Positions 36,875 to 46,571 are shown, counted from the stretch's first letter. The stretch is DNA of 64,000 nucleotides from Bermanella marisrubri (GCF_012295615.1 NZ_CP051183.1:1205001-1269000); one strand, 5' to 3'. Translations and numbers: made by a program. The notes: generated by a model from the sequence alone, not told the origin.

Positions 36875-38425
36875 TTAATACCCAACAATTTTCCACCAAC
36901 CGGATGAGTTCAGTATCATGAGTTCTCCATCTCTAGGAACGTTTGGCACAATCAAATCATTAGCTGAAATATCCCAATAGCCAATAGCGCTATCGCCATC
37001 ATTACCTGACATGAATTGCCATTGACCGTTTTGGTATTTTATTGTGTGTGACCAACCGTTATTTGAATTGATCGCCACCAGCTCATCGTAGCCATCGTTT
37101 TGTACATCCACAACCGCATACTTGTCACTCGAAGAAATTTGCCACCATGCAATGGTGCCTGATCCATCGCCTTCTAAATAGGCCCATTGGGATCCAGTCC
37201 AATACATGGTGTGATGCCAACCATTTGGATTCAATGCCAGTAATTCATCACGGCCGTCGCCATTGAAGTCACCTGTGAGATATTGATCGCTTGGGCTGAG
37301 AGTCCACCAATAAATCGAACCTGATTGTCCTTGATTAATGATGTCCCAGTTTTGTGTTTGTGAGTTGTAACGCATGGTGGCATGTTTGCCCTGACTGGGT
37401 TTGATTTGCATCAGCTCATCGACACCGTCGCCATTAAAGTCGCCACTTAACAGACGATCTCCATTATCAATGTCGCCGTTTACGGCTGCTTGAATTTGTT
37501 GCCAATAGCCATTGGTATATTGAAAGGTTTTGTATTGCCCGTTTGGATTGGCTAATAATATTTCGTCAAAACCATCGCCATTAAAATCCCCTGCTACGTG
37601 TTGGTCTTGAGCATTCCCCCACCAGTGACTGCCAAACGGATAATTCTGCGTATAGATCTCGGTCCATTGGTTTAATCCTGAGCTGATATAACGGTTTGCC
37701 AAAACAGCTTGTACGCCAGGTTTGATCATTAATAGCTCTTGGCCAAAATCGTTTGTGAAGTTTCCTGAAAGGTATACATCAGTATTGCTGATGCTCCAAT
37801 TGTTTAGCGATGTTGAGTTTGCGTTGGTTTGAGTAAAGTGTTGACCGTCATTACCTTGATCATATTCCCAGTAAGGGTTGCACTTAGCTAATTTCGCCTG
37901 AAGGTATTGAGACCAATGGATATCGTTAAGCGTGAGTACGTTATTCACACCTTGGTAATTGTAATACATCACAGGGCCAGGAAAGGTACGTGTTGGCAAG
38001 CCCATGGCTTGGCCAATTCCAAATAAGAGTACACTTTCTAAGTGATGATAAGGGGTGGAACCAGAACTAATGCTCCAGGATTTGGTTAGGTTTAGTTTTA
38101 TTAACCCTGGGTTACTGTCGTTAATGTCATCCCCTCTGACCAACTGAGTCATTTGTCCCGCTGAACCATAAAACCCTGAGGTATCCCAGCGAAAAACCAA
38201 GCGTGCTGGACCAGAGGATACTTGCTGGAAGTTAACGCGAAAATACGGTGCCCATTTGTTGAGAGCTTGCGCGATGATGGCTTGTTGTACAGAAGGGAAA
38301 ATGGAAGGGTGATAGTTATCGATGCGATATTTTACTGTATCGGTACAAGGCCAATACGCTGCTTGTGCCTGTATCGAAAACAGAAATATCAGACATAATA
38401 AAATGGAGTGTAGTGGTCGTTTCAT
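36875..38425 (-). CDS. Secreted matrixin-like protein with dead zinc site and VCBS/FG-GAP repeats
   Basis: 516 residues. Signal peptide (about 1-22, ending AQAAYW). Residues about 30-180 follow the fold of M10 metalloproteases, including an RIDNYHPSI-type start, ALNKWAPYFRVNFQQV and a Met-turn-like VMYY at 152-155. Where the zinc motif HExGHxxGLxH should be, positions 135-145 read FGIGQAMGLPT, so all three His ligands and the catalytic Glu are replaced. After a linker come about six VCBS-type repeats (GDFNGDGFDEILLANPNG and relatives, about 230-516) that form a beta-propeller with calcium loops. A binding or scaffold role is more likely than proteolysis. Confidence 0.75.
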   Translation of the reverse strand: MKRPLHSILLCLIFLFSIQAQAAYWPCTDTVKYRIDNYHPSIFPSVQQAIIAQALNKWAPYFRVNFQQVSSGPARLVFRWDTSGFYGSAGQMTQLVRGDDINDSNPGLIKLNLTKSWSISSGSTPYHHLESVLLFGIGQAMGLPTRTFPGPVMYYNYQGVNNVLTLNDIHWSQYLQAKLAKCNPYWEYDQGNDGQHFTQTNANSTSLNNWSISNTDVYLSGNFTNDFGQELLMIKPGVQAVLANRYISSGLNQWTEIYTQNYPFGSHWWGNAQDQHVAGDFNGDGFDEILLANPNGQYKTFQYTNGYWQQIQAAVNGDIDNGDRLLSGDFNGDGVDELMQIKPSQGKHATMRYNSQTQNWDIINQGQSGSIYWWTLSPSDQYLTGDFNGDGRDELLALNPNGWHHTMYWTGSQWAYLEGDGSGTIAWWQISSSDKYAVVDVQNDGYDELVAINSNNGWSHTIKYQNGQWQFMSGNDGDSAIGYWDISANDLIVPNVPRDGELMILNSSGWWKIVGY

Positions 38426-38794
38426 GAGTATGTCCTTATAAAAAATGAAGGATGAAACACTCAGTCACTCTTGTACTTAATTCTAATGATACGAACTCTG
38501 AAGAGAACCTAAGTGCAGCATCAACGAGTCATCAGTACATCAGAATCTGATGGCCTGTAATCCTAGCAGGGTTCAGTTTTTGATCAATCCGTAAACAATG
38601 GATTTACCCAGCAAACGATTGGATATTAGGGGTTATAGTGAAAAAACAGTCGTGGTCAAAAAATTAGTAAGAATATAGTGCCAAGATTGGTAGAAGAATT
38701 AATTATAAATTCTTAGGCTTATTGCGAAAGGTAGGATGTGTTGTGTGTTTTCTTGAGAATGTTTACTTGAGTGTTTTTCTGGGGGAGGCGAGCT
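38426..38794. other. Gene-free stretch before the toxin-antitoxin pair
   Basis: About 370 bp, A/T-rich, with no believable ORF or repeat. It should contain the promoter of the matrixin-like gene at its left end. I see nothing else in it. Confidence 0.5.
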
Positions 38795-39085
38795 TTACTT
38801 CTGCCGTTTAATATCCCGATAAAAGTTTTCATGGGTACCAAGTGTTAATAGCTCAAGCACAAGCGCGCCGTCATCAAAGCTATAGCCCAGTAAGGTGAGT
38901 TGTTTGTTCATTTTAAATTTATAAACTCGCAGAAAAGCCAAGTCACCTTTCTTTTGATTACCAAGCGTTGGCTCTTCGATTAATTCTCTGACCGCCGCAT
39001 CTAGGTCTTTCTTTTGATTGGGCTTTAGCTTTTTCACCGCTTTCTTAAATGTCGGTGTTTGTAAAACGCTTTTTGCCTTAGCCAA
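38795..39085 (-). CDS. RelE/ParE superfamily toxin (YafQ-like)
   Basis: 96 residues, basic, with the RelE-fold pattern: PTFKKAVKKLKPNQKKDLDAAV, FLRVYKFKMNKQLTLLGYSF and a C-terminal LELLTLGTHENFY. Related toxins cut mRNA on the ribosome or poison gyrase. The gene overlaps the antitoxin by 8 nt. Confidence 0.82.
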   Translation of the reverse strand: MAKAKSVLQTPTFKKAVKKLKPNQKKDLDAAVRELIEEPTLGNQKKGDLAFLRVYKFKMNKQLTLLGYSFDDGALVLELLTLGTHENFYRDIKRQK

Positions 39086-39299
39086 AATCGTAGTCCTCTA
39101 GCTTTCCTGCATCACGCTCTGCTTGTGCAATAATCGCTTGGCGAACAAACTCGTAGGGTAAATCCGGGTTGTCTTCCATCATTTCGCCAATTTTTGCCCA
39201 ATGCTCGATTTGCTTGGGTGGTGTCCGGTTTAGGGCTTTTGCCATAATCGTAGCTTTTTCGATAAGTTCTTGGTCTAGTCGAATGCTGGTAGTAGCCAT
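39078..39299 (-). CDS. ParD-like antitoxin
   Basis: 73 residues. The N-terminus (TTSIRLDQELIEKATIMAKAL) is a ribbon-helix-helix DNA-binding segment, and the C-terminal part with PKQIEHWAKIGEMMEDNPDLP is characteristic of a ParD-like family paired with RelE/YafQ toxins. First gene of the pair. It is expected to neutralise the toxin and repress the operon at the palindrome just upstream. Confidence 0.8.
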   Translation of the reverse strand: MATTSIRLDQELIEKATIMAKALNRTPPKQIEHWAKIGEMMEDNPDLPYEFVRQAIIAQAERDAGKLEDYDFG

Positions 39300-39320
39300 A
39301 AATACTTCTCCATCTTTATG

Positions 39321-39349
39321 TTGCTACAATTGTAGTAACTTGCTACAAG
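39321..39349. promoter_or_regulatory. Operator of the toxin-antitoxin operon
   Basis: A near-perfect palindrome ttgctacaattgtagtaa (39321-39338) is followed by a third half-site ttgctacaag (39340-39349). It lies 22 bp upstream of the antitoxin start. It is the expected autoregulation site of a ribbon-helix-helix antitoxin. Confidence 0.7.
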
Positions 39350-39487
39350 TGATGCAAATAGCCTCTTTTCTTTGACGTGAATATATAATCAAAAAAGTAG
39401 ATCTAATTTAGCTAATAATTCAGAAGTTCAATCGAAATATAGGATGTATTATGACTTCAACCTAAACGAACAGCGTTGGAGCCAAAT

Positions 39488-40087
39488 ATGAAACTTCTAC
39501 AAATCAACAGCGGTATCTTCACCGAAAACAGCCAATCAACTCAGCTTGCAGACAAGTTCGCACAGCAGTGGTTGGCTCAGAATCCAGGCAGTGAGCGCAT
39601 TGTACGTGACCTAATTGCTGATCCTGTGCCGCACTTGGATGCCAACATCATCACGGCGTTTGCTACAGAAGCGGATCAGCGCACAGCAGAGCAAACCCAA
39701 GTACATGAAAACAGCATGGCTTTAATTGAAGAGCTAAAGAGCGCAGATGCTATCGTGATGGGCGTACCCATGTATAACTTTGCGGTGCCATCTCAGCTTA
39801 AAGCGTACTTCGATCACATTGCCCGTGCGGGTATCACCTTCAGCTATACCGAGAATGGCCCGCAAGGTTTGCTAGCTGATAAACCAGTTTATGTTTTAGC
39901 CGCCCGTGGTGGTATTCATAAAGACCAACCAACGGATACACAAACGGGTTTCATTAAAACGATTCTTGGTTTTATTGGCCTTAAGAATGTAGAGATCATC
40001 TATGCAGAAGGCCTTAACATGGGTGATGAAGCCAAAGCGAAAGGTTTGGATGAAGCTAAGCAGCAAATGGAATCACTATTTGTTTAA
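39488..40087 (+). CDS. azoR: FMN-dependent NADH-azoreductase
   Basis: About 199 residues. The start is the ATG at 39488 (MKLLQINSGIF), preceded by GGAG. An upstream in-frame start would add four residues. FMN-binding flavodoxin features: GIFTENSQSTQLADKF, then MGVPMYNFAVPSQLKAYFDHI, then AARGGIH, as in AzoR. Cytosolic two-electron reduction of azo compounds and quinones. Confidence 0.9.
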   Translation: MKLLQINSGIFTENSQSTQLADKFAQQWLAQNPGSERIVRDLIADPVPHLDANIITAFATEADQRTAEQTQVHENSMALIEELKSADAIVMGVPMYNFAVPSQLKAYFDHIARAGITFSYTENGPQGLLADKPVYVLAARGGIHKDQPTDTQTGFIKTILGFIGLKNVEIIYAEGLNMGDEAKAKGLDEAKQQMESLFV

Positions 40088-40193
40088 TGGGCTAGGCTTT
40101 TATGCTGCTTCAAACACCCCTAACGCAAAGTTTGGGGTGGCATAAAAGAAGCTGCTACCATAAGTGCAACTTAATCTCAGATTCGTTGTACTT

Positions 40194-40838
40194 ATGGCTT
40201 TAGAATATCGCATTGTTCCTGTTACTCCCTTCCAGCAAAACTGCAGCATTATTTGGTGCAGTGAAACCAAAGAAGCCGCCGTGGTGGACCCAGGCGGTGA
40301 CTTGCACTTAATCGAGCAAGCCGTTGACGATTTAGGTGTGCAAGTAAAGCAAGTTCTGTTAACCCATTGCCATATTGACCATGCGGGTATGACACAAGAT
40401 GTGTCAGAAAAGCACCAGGTGCCTATCGTGGGTCCGCAAAAGGAAGAGCAGTTTTGGATTGATATGTTGCCGCAGCAGGCGGCTATGTTTAATTTTCCGC
40501 AAGCAAAAAGCTTTAGCCCAGACCGCTGGCTAGAAGAGGGTGATGAAGTCAAAGTCGGCAATGAAACCTTAAGCGTTTTGCATTGCCCTGGTCATACGCC
40601 GGGACACGTGGTTTTCTACAATGCAAACTCGCAGCTCGCTATTGTGGGTGATGTTTTGTTCATGGGTGGCATAGGTCGTACGGACTTCCCTATGGGCGAT
40701 CATCAAACCTTAATCAACGCTATTCAGCAAAAGCTTTTTGCTTTGCCAGAAGAAACGCAGTTTATTCCGGGTCATGGCCCTATGAGTACTATTGGTCATG
40801 AAAAACGCAGCAATCCCTTTGTCAAAATGTACGGGTGA
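40194..40838 (+). CDS. MBL-fold hydrolase of the glyoxalase II-like YcbL group
   Basis: About 214 residues from the ATG at 40194, which begins MALEYRIVPVTPFQQNCSII. An earlier in-frame start is unlikely because its translation does not look like this family. Metal motif THCHIDHAG with H58, H60, D62 and H63, then HCPGHTPGH and GDVLFMGGIGRTD, and a final FIPGHGPMSTI. This is the short YcbL group, which hydrolyses S-lactoylglutathione or other thioesters. Co-directional with an O-methyltransferase 3 bp downstream. Confidence 0.88.
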   Translation: MALEYRIVPVTPFQQNCSIIWCSETKEAAVVDPGGDLHLIEQAVDDLGVQVKQVLLTHCHIDHAGMTQDVSEKHQVPIVGPQKEEQFWIDMLPQQAAMFNFPQAKSFSPDRWLEEGDEVKVGNETLSVLHCPGHTPGHVVFYNANSQLAIVGDVLFMGGIGRTDFPMGDHQTLINAIQQKLFALPEETQFIPGHGPMSTIGHEKRSNPFVKMYG

Positions 40839-40841
40839 TCC

Positions 40842-41504
40842 ATGTCGAATCAAACGCTCTCAATGACGTCAGATTTGTATCAATATTTGCTCGATACCAG
40901 TTTGCGTGAACCGGAGTTGCTCAAGCAGCTACGCGAAGAAACCGCTAAAGATGAAATGGCGCGCATGCAGATCGCCCCAGAGCAGGGCCAATTTATGAGT
41001 TTGTTAGTCAAGCTCATGAATGCACGTAAAATCATCGAAGTAGGCACGTTCACCGGTTATAGCTCGATTATCATGGCCATGAATATGCAGCGTCCTGCGC
41101 AAATGGTGTGCTGTGATATGGATGAAAAATGGACCAACATGGCAAAGGATTATTGGCAGAAAGCCGGTGTAGATGACATTTGTGATTTACGTTTGGCACC
41201 CGCTAACGACACATTGGATGAGCTGCTAAAAAGCGGCGAGCAGGGCAGTTATGATTTGGCGTTTATTGATGCGGATAAAGCCAATTATGATGATTATTTT
41301 GAGAAATGTTTGCGCTTACTACGCCCAGGGGGCTTGATACTCGTAGACAATACTCTGTGGGGTGGCAGTGTGATTGATCATCAGAAAAACGATGAGGATA
41401 CTTTGGCCATTCGTGCGTTCAATAAAAAACGTCAGCAGGACAACCGCATTCAGTTAAGCCATTTGCCCATCGCAGATGGATTAACCTTGTGTGTGAAAGT
41501 TTAA
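40842..41504 (+). CDS. SAM-dependent O-methyltransferase (CCoAOMT-like)
   Basis: 220 residues. The SAM-binding motif IIEVGTFTGYSSIIMAM is at about 65-81, and the metal-site segment FIDADKANYDDYFEKCLRLLRPGG is at about 144-167. LILVDNTLWGGSV follows. This places it in the bivalent-cation-dependent catechol or caffeoyl-CoA O-methyltransferase family. The natural substrate is unknown. Confidence 0.88.
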   Translation: MSNQTLSMTSDLYQYLLDTSLREPELLKQLREETAKDEMARMQIAPEQGQFMSLLVKLMNARKIIEVGTFTGYSSIIMAMNMQRPAQMVCCDMDEKWTNMAKDYWQKAGVDDICDLRLAPANDTLDELLKSGEQGSYDLAFIDADKANYDDYFEKCLRLLRPGGLILVDNTLWGGSVIDHQKNDEDTLAIRAFNKKRQQDNRIQLSHLPIADGLTLCVKV

Positions 41505-41525
41505 ACAGCTTTCACACAAACCGAA

Positions 41526-42242
41526 TTAGGCACTCGCCAATTTCAAATACTGCTCGGTGAGTGCGACCCACTCTTCAGGTGGGTTAATGGAGAGGGGGTG
41601 TTTACTGATCCCTCGTAAGTTAATCCACTGCATTTTCATAAAAAGATTTTGAAGATCCTTTTCACTGCGTTTTTTGTAAAAGCCGTCGATACAAAGCATG
41701 GCCATGCCGTGCACTTTTGACCAGCAGCTTCTTGCTAATAGCTGATAATCATCATCTATGAGTACACCTTCTTCCACGGCTTTTTCAGTTGCATTCAAAA
41801 TGACGTTAAATGATTGATTCCCGGCTTCCATCATTTCTAATTGTTCGGCGCGGTTTGAAATCGAAGGGCCGAACATGAGTTTATATTGCTCAGGATGGCG
41901 TCGGGCAAAGTTCACATAGGCCATGCCAATAGCCATTAAGGTTTTTAAGCTGTCTTTTTGTCCGTATTGCGTTGCTTGTAGTGTGGTCTGTGTTAATTCC
42001 TCAAAGCCTTGCTTGGCCAATGCAACTAACAATGCTTGCTTATCTTTGAAGTGACGATAGGGAGCGGTTTGCGAAACACCCAAGTCACGCGCTACAGCGC
42101 GCAAGCTCAGCTTATCGACGCCTTCTTTTGCAATGCGTTGTAATGCCGCTTGCATGAGGGAGAAGGCGAGATCACCATGATGGTAATTTTGTTTTTTGCC
42201 AAATATTCGGCAGCTGGAAGAGATCTTCTTTACGTCATTCAT
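41526..42242 (-). CDS. TetR family regulator of the adjacent RND pump
   Basis: 239 residues from the ATG at 42242. An upstream frame to 42347 would run through the promoter of the pump and is unlikely. N-terminal helix-turn-helix: ALQRIAKEGVDKLSLRAVA, DLGVSQTAPYRHFKDKQALL. The C-terminal ligand domain is variable. Divergent from the RND adaptor and pump genes, so it probably represses them and itself. Confidence 0.88.
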   Translation of the reverse strand: MNDVKKISSSCRIFGKKQNYHHGDLAFSLMQAALQRIAKEGVDKLSLRAVARDLGVSQTAPYRHFKDKQALLVALAKQGFEELTQTTLQATQYGQKDSLKTLMAIGMAYVNFARRHPEQYKLMFGPSISNRAEQLEMMEAGNQSFNVILNATEKAVEEGVLIDDDYQLLARSCWSKVHGMAMLCIDGFYKKRSEKDLQNLFMKMQWINLRGISKHPLSINPPEEWVALTEQYLKLASA

Positions 42243-42264
42243 AGTACATATAATAAACGAATTG

Positions 42265-42310
42265 TTGACACTGTAAACATCTGATTCTAGTATGTGTTCA
42301 GTGTAAACAT
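42265..42310 (+). promoter_or_regulatory. Promoter and operator of the RND pump operon
   Basis: -35 TTGACA (42265-42270), 17-bp spacer, and -10-like TAGTAT (42288-42293). The direct repeat acactgtaaacat (42268-42280) and tcagtgtaaacat (42298-42310) overlaps and follows the promoter, which suggests binding by the divergent TetR protein. Confidence 0.6.
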
Positions 42311-42335
42311 AATAAATAAGTAGGCTGAGCGAGCC

Positions 42336-43475
42336 ATGAATATGCAATCTTCAATTTATACCGTTATCTTTTCTTTGTTATCTGGTGTTTCCGCGGCCAG
42401 CTTAAGTGATGAGAATTCTGAGCAGGCGACAACTCTGGCGGTTAAGGCCGAACAAACTGTGTCGCAAGAGGCAAGCACCAATGATCCATCAGTGCCAACG
42501 TTGGGCACTCCGGTATTGATTAAGCCGGTCGAATATGTGGCGACTGCAAAAGCCATATACGGTAGTGGTGTTGTGAGGCCGGTATCTGAACAAACGCTTG
42601 CGTTTAAAGTGCCTGGTTATGTTGAAAAGGTACGCGTAAAAGCAGGGCAGTCAGTGAAAAGAGGTCAAGTACTAGCATCGCTGACCTTGGAAGAGATGGA
42701 TGCGCAAGTGAGCAAGGCGCAAAGTGTGTTAGCCGATGCCCAGCGCCAACGAGATCGCATTAACTCTTTACGTAAGGATAGCCTTGCTTCGGATGAACAA
42801 GTTCGCCAAGCGGAGACGCAAGTTTCTGTCGCACAAGCGGATTTACGTTTAGCTAACTTTAATCGTCGGCATGCTCAAATCAAAGCTCCAGCCGATGGTC
42901 GAATTTTGCAACGAAGCCTAGAGGTCAATGAATACATTAACCCAGGCGTTGCCGCTTTTGTATTTGCAGATGACAAAAAGGGTTGGATGTTAAAACTGAA
43001 TGTCACTGATCGTGACCGTATGCGTTTATCGCTGAATGATTCAGCCGAAATTCGTTTAGACGCTTACCCTAGCCAACGCTTTGAAGGGCGTGTTCGCGAA
43101 ATGGCTGGCCGTGCAGATGTGCGTACACAAACCTTTGAAGTTCAGTTACAGATTCTTACCGATAAACCCTTGTACAGTGGTTTGATTGCCCATGCTGTGA
43201 TTACCCCAAGTCAGAATGAGGCCTTAGTGAAAATACCGCTAGAGTCACTTATTTCAGCTTCGGGCATGGATGCAAAAGTCTACGTTGTAAAAGATCAAAA
43301 GCCCGTGTTGAAGAATATTCAGCTTGCGTACCTACAAGGTGATTACGGCTTTGTGCGCAGTGGTTTAGATAAAGGTGACTTGCTCGTGGTGAAAGGCGGT
43401 TCGTTTATTAATCCTGGTGATGCTTTAGCGATTAAACAGATCGAGCAAACCCAATCTTTTTTAGTGAAAGAGTGA
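42336..43475 (+). CDS. RND efflux periplasmic adaptor subunit
   Basis: 379 residues. An N-terminal signal segment is followed by a lipoyl/barrel-sandwich half (FKVPGYVEKVRVKAGQSVKRGQVLASL), a helical hairpin (SKAQSVLADAQRQRDRINSL) and a second lipoyl half (IKAPADGRILQR). This is the membrane-fusion protein fold of the AcrA/MexE kind. The gene begins the pump operon, 9 bp before the transporter gene. Confidence 0.9.
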   Translation: MNMQSSIYTVIFSLLSGVSAASLSDENSEQATTLAVKAEQTVSQEASTNDPSVPTLGTPVLIKPVEYVATAKAIYGSGVVRPVSEQTLAFKVPGYVEKVRVKAGQSVKRGQVLASLTLEEMDAQVSKAQSVLADAQRQRDRINSLRKDSLASDEQVRQAETQVSVAQADLRLANFNRRHAQIKAPADGRILQRSLEVNEYINPGVAAFVFADDKKGWMLKLNVTDRDRMRLSLNDSAEIRLDAYPSQRFEGRVREMAGRADVRTQTFEVQLQILTDKPLYSGLIAHAVITPSQNEALVKIPLESLISASGMDAKVYVVKDQKPVLKNIQLAYLQGDYGFVRSGLDKGDLLVVKGGSFINPGDALAIKQIEQTQSFLVKE

Positions 43476-43484
43476 GTTTAAGCC

Positions 43485-46400
43485 ATGAAAGTATCTCAAT
43501 TCTTTTTACGTAATCATCAATTTACTTGGTTGCTCGCTATTATTTTTGTTTTGCTCGGTGTGGTTGCTTATTTAACGATGCCAAGGGCAGAAGACCCTCA
43601 ATTTGATTTTCCTGCTGTATCTGTTTTGGTGGTGAATCCAGGAACGACACCTAAAGATATGGAATCCTTGGTGGTTGATCCTATTGAAGAATCTATTAAT
43701 GAATTAGAAGACATCAAGTTTATCAAAACCAATATCGAAGATGGTTTGGCGCGTATGCAGGTAGAGTTTTTATATGGCTCCGATCCTGATGAAAAATACG
43801 ATGATGTCGTCACCGCCATTAATAATGTGCGTGATGAATTACCTTCCAGTATTGCAAAACTAGAAACCAAAAAGATTTCACCCAGCGAAGTAGGCATTTT
43901 GCAATATGCACTAAGCAGTCGCTCTAGCGATTATGTGGAACTGCGTCGCTATGGTGAGCGTTTAGAAAATGCCTTAGAGCGTTTAGGCGGCGTTAAACGA
44001 GTGGATCTAGATGCCATGGCGGACTTGGAAGTTCAGGTATCGGTGAATCCGGGCACCATGCACGCGTTGGGTTTGAGTTTATCTCAAGTGAAGCAAGCAG
44101 TGGAGTCCGCTTCCTATAATATTCCTGGTGGTCATGTGCATGCCGGTGATAGACGCTTTAGCGTGCTCACAAGCGGTGATTTTTCCAGTGTGGAGCAACT
44201 AGAGCGCGTATTAATTGCATCGGTAAATGGCAAAAACATTTATTTAGACAATATCGCCAGTATTCAGTTAACCGATGGGCTGCCTAGTTATCGTGGTTAT
44301 TATCAAGGTGAAACTGCGGTCTTTCTTAATGTGATTCAACGCCAGGGGACGAATATCTTTAACGTGGTTGAGTCGATCAAAGGTTATGTTGCCGAATACG
44401 AAACCACGCTGCCCAATGATTTAACACTTTCATTAGTAAACGATCAAAGTACCAGTGTTGAAACCCGAGTGAATGGTTTTTTCAGTAACCTGATTCAAGG
44501 TTTGGTTTTGGTGGCAGCGGCTTGTCTTTGGGTATTAGGTCGTGGACCCAGCGTCGTGGTGGTATTGGCTATTCCCATCTCCATTTTCATTGCCATTGGC
44601 TGGTTGGATTTTACGGGCTATGCGCTTCAGCAAATGTCCATCGTGGGTTTGGTTATCGCCCTTGGTTTGCTGGTGGATAATGCCATTGTGGTGGTGGAAA
44701 ATATTCTGCGCTTAAAACGTGATGGCTATAGTGCACAACAAGCCTCAGCACTGGGCAGTGATCAAGTCTCCATGGCTATTGCCAGTGGTACGCTTACAAC
44801 GATCCTGTCTTTTGTGCCTATGTTATTGATGCAAAATGGTTCGGGTACCTTTATTCGATCCATGCCTGTGACCGTAGTTTTGACGTTACTGGCTTCGCTA
44901 TTGGTGGCTTTGACTTTAACGCCATTGATTATGAAAAAAGTCTTAAGCAAGCAAGGTGATCTAAACAGCGTAAAAACTACCAAAGCCAGCGACTTTCTTG
45001 ATGGTGTCGCCAAAGGCATGTATGCCACAAAATTGAAAACCGCATTGGCTCGTCCTAAAACAGTGATTGGTATTGCGATTGCGACCTTTGTGTTTGCTCT
45101 AATGCTCTTTCCGTTCATTGGTGTCAGTTTATTCCCGAAAGCCGAGAAGCCTATGATTCTCGTCAATATCGAATTACCTGAGGGAGCGAGTTTCTATCAA
45201 ACCGAACAAGCAGCGTTTGATATTGAAGATCAATTGGCTGGCTATGCGCTGATTGAAGATGTGGTGGTGAATGTGGGGCGTGGTAATCCTCGGATTTATT
45301 ATAATGTATCGCCTGACCGTCAAACGCCGAACTTTGCACAGTTATTTGTGCATTTAAGCAAGGCTGACTTATCTGAAGTCGAACCCTTTGTAGAGCAGCT
45401 AAGGAAAGACTTGAATCGCACAGCGGGCGTCCGTGTCTTTGTTAAAGAATTTCATCAAGGCCCACCATCGGAAGCGCCCATCAGTATTCGCGTCGTCGGG
45501 CACGATTGGCAAAGTGTTCGTCAAGGCGCGGCTCAAGTTGAATCCATCATGCGCAATACGCAAGGTACGGTGAACGTCGATAATCCCATTGGCAAAGAAA
45601 AGCTGGATCTAAAACTCAATATCAATCGCGACAAAGCCGCCATGTTGGGGATTTCCTTGAGTCAGCTAGACCAAGATATTCGAGCCGCGCTAGTGGGCAG
45701 TTATATGGGTATCTATAAAGATGAGCAGGGCGATGAATACGATATTGTTTTGCGCTCATCAGAAAGTGATCGACCTTTATTATCGGTGTTTGAACAATTA
45801 AAAGTCACCAGTGGCTCGGGTGCGTTGGTGCCGTTAAAACAAATCGCGAATCTGCAAATGCAAAGTGGTATGGCGCGTTTTCAGCATCATAATACTCGCC
45901 GCATGGCGCGGGTTACATCCGATGTGAAAAGTGGATTCAATACAGCCGCATTGACGCAAGAAGTGTTGCAGCAAGTGGGTGAATTAAATCTGCCATCGGG
46001 CGTATCTATCAGTGTGGGTGGTGAGCAAGAAAACCGTGAAGAAAGCTTTGGCGGTATGGCAAAAGCTTTGATCATTGCGCTATTGGGTATCTTTGCGGTG
46101 TTAGTCATTCAGTTCCGTTCATTTATGCAGCCGCTGATTGTATTTACGGCGATTCCTTTCGCAGCGACGGGGGCATTCTTTGCGTTGTTTTTAACGGGCT
46201 ATACATTCTCGTTTACCGCGTTTGTTGGTTTAACATCGCTGGTGGGGATTGTCGTGAATAACGCCATTATATTGGTGGATTATGCGAACCAAGAGCAAGC
46301 CAACGGCGCCAATATTCATGATGCGATTTTAAAAAGTGCGCAAACCCGTATGACGCCGATTCTTTTAACCACGCTAACCACTATTGGTGGTCTGTTACCG

Positions 46401-46571
46401 TTAACTCTGAGTGGTTCGAGTATGTGGTCACCTATGGGCTGGGCGATTATTGGCGGCCTTGTGGTTTCCACCTTGCTTACTCTATTTGTCGTTCCCGTTC
46501 TTTACACCTTGTTTACGCCAAAAAATAAGCAGGTGAAAGATGAGGCAGACGCTAAGCCGATTTCTGCTTAA
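43485..46571 (+). CDS. RND efflux transporter, AcrB/MexF-like
   Basis: 1028 residues with 12 membrane helices and two large periplasmic loops. The membrane proton-relay motif in TM4, GLLVDNAIVVVENI, and the final helices with GIVVNNAIILVDYANQ are typical of the hydrophobe/amphiphile efflux branch. The operon has no outer-membrane channel gene, so a TolC-like partner from elsewhere is needed. Its 3' end overlaps the convergent yoaK-like gene by 20 bp. Confidence 0.92.
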   Translation: MKVSQFFLRNHQFTWLLAIIFVLLGVVAYLTMPRAEDPQFDFPAVSVLVVNPGTTPKDMESLVVDPIEESINELEDIKFIKTNIEDGLARMQVEFLYGSDPDEKYDDVVTAINNVRDELPSSIAKLETKKISPSEVGILQYALSSRSSDYVELRRYGERLENALERLGGVKRVDLDAMADLEVQVSVNPGTMHALGLSLSQVKQAVESASYNIPGGHVHAGDRRFSVLTSGDFSSVEQLERVLIASVNGKNIYLDNIASIQLTDGLPSYRGYYQGETAVFLNVIQRQGTNIFNVVESIKGYVAEYETTLPNDLTLSLVNDQSTSVETRVNGFFSNLIQGLVLVAAACLWVLGRGPSVVVVLAIPISIFIAIGWLDFTGYALQQMSIVGLVIALGLLVDNAIVVVENILRLKRDGYSAQQASALGSDQVSMAIASGTLTTILSFVPMLLMQNGSGTFIRSMPVTVVLTLLASLLVALTLTPLIMKKVLSKQGDLNSVKTTKASDFLDGVAKGMYATKLKTALARPKTVIGIAIATFVFALMLFPFIGVSLFPKAEKPMILVNIELPEGASFYQTEQAAFDIEDQLAGYALIEDVVVNVGRGNPRIYYNVSPDRQTPNFAQLFVHLSKADLSEVEPFVEQLRKDLNRTAGVRVFVKEFHQGPPSEAPISIRVVGHDWQSVRQGAAQVESIMRNTQGTVNVDNPIGKEKLDLKLNINRDKAAMLGISLSQLDQDIRAALVGSYMGIYKDEQGDEYDIVLRSSESDRPLLSVFEQLKVTSGSGALVPLKQIANLQMQSGMARFQHHNTRRMARVTSDVKSGFNTAALTQEVLQQVGELNLPSGVSISVGGEQENREESFGGMAKALIIALLGIFAVLVIQFRSFMQPLIVFTAIPFAATGAFFALFLTGYTFSFTAFVGLTSLVGIVVNNAIILVDYANQEQANGANIHDAILKSAQTRMTPILLTTLTTIGGLLPLTLSGSSMWSPMGWAIIGGLVVSTLLTLFVVPVLYTLFTPKNKQVKDEADAKPISA

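Noticed and set aside
28284-39300. Prophage or integrative element
   Set aside because: No integrase, transposase, phage structural gene or conjugation gene was seen. The attC-like sites explain part of the island better.
43598-45166. Long open frames on the minus strand inside the RND gene
   Set aside because: They are codon shadows of a well-recognised transporter.
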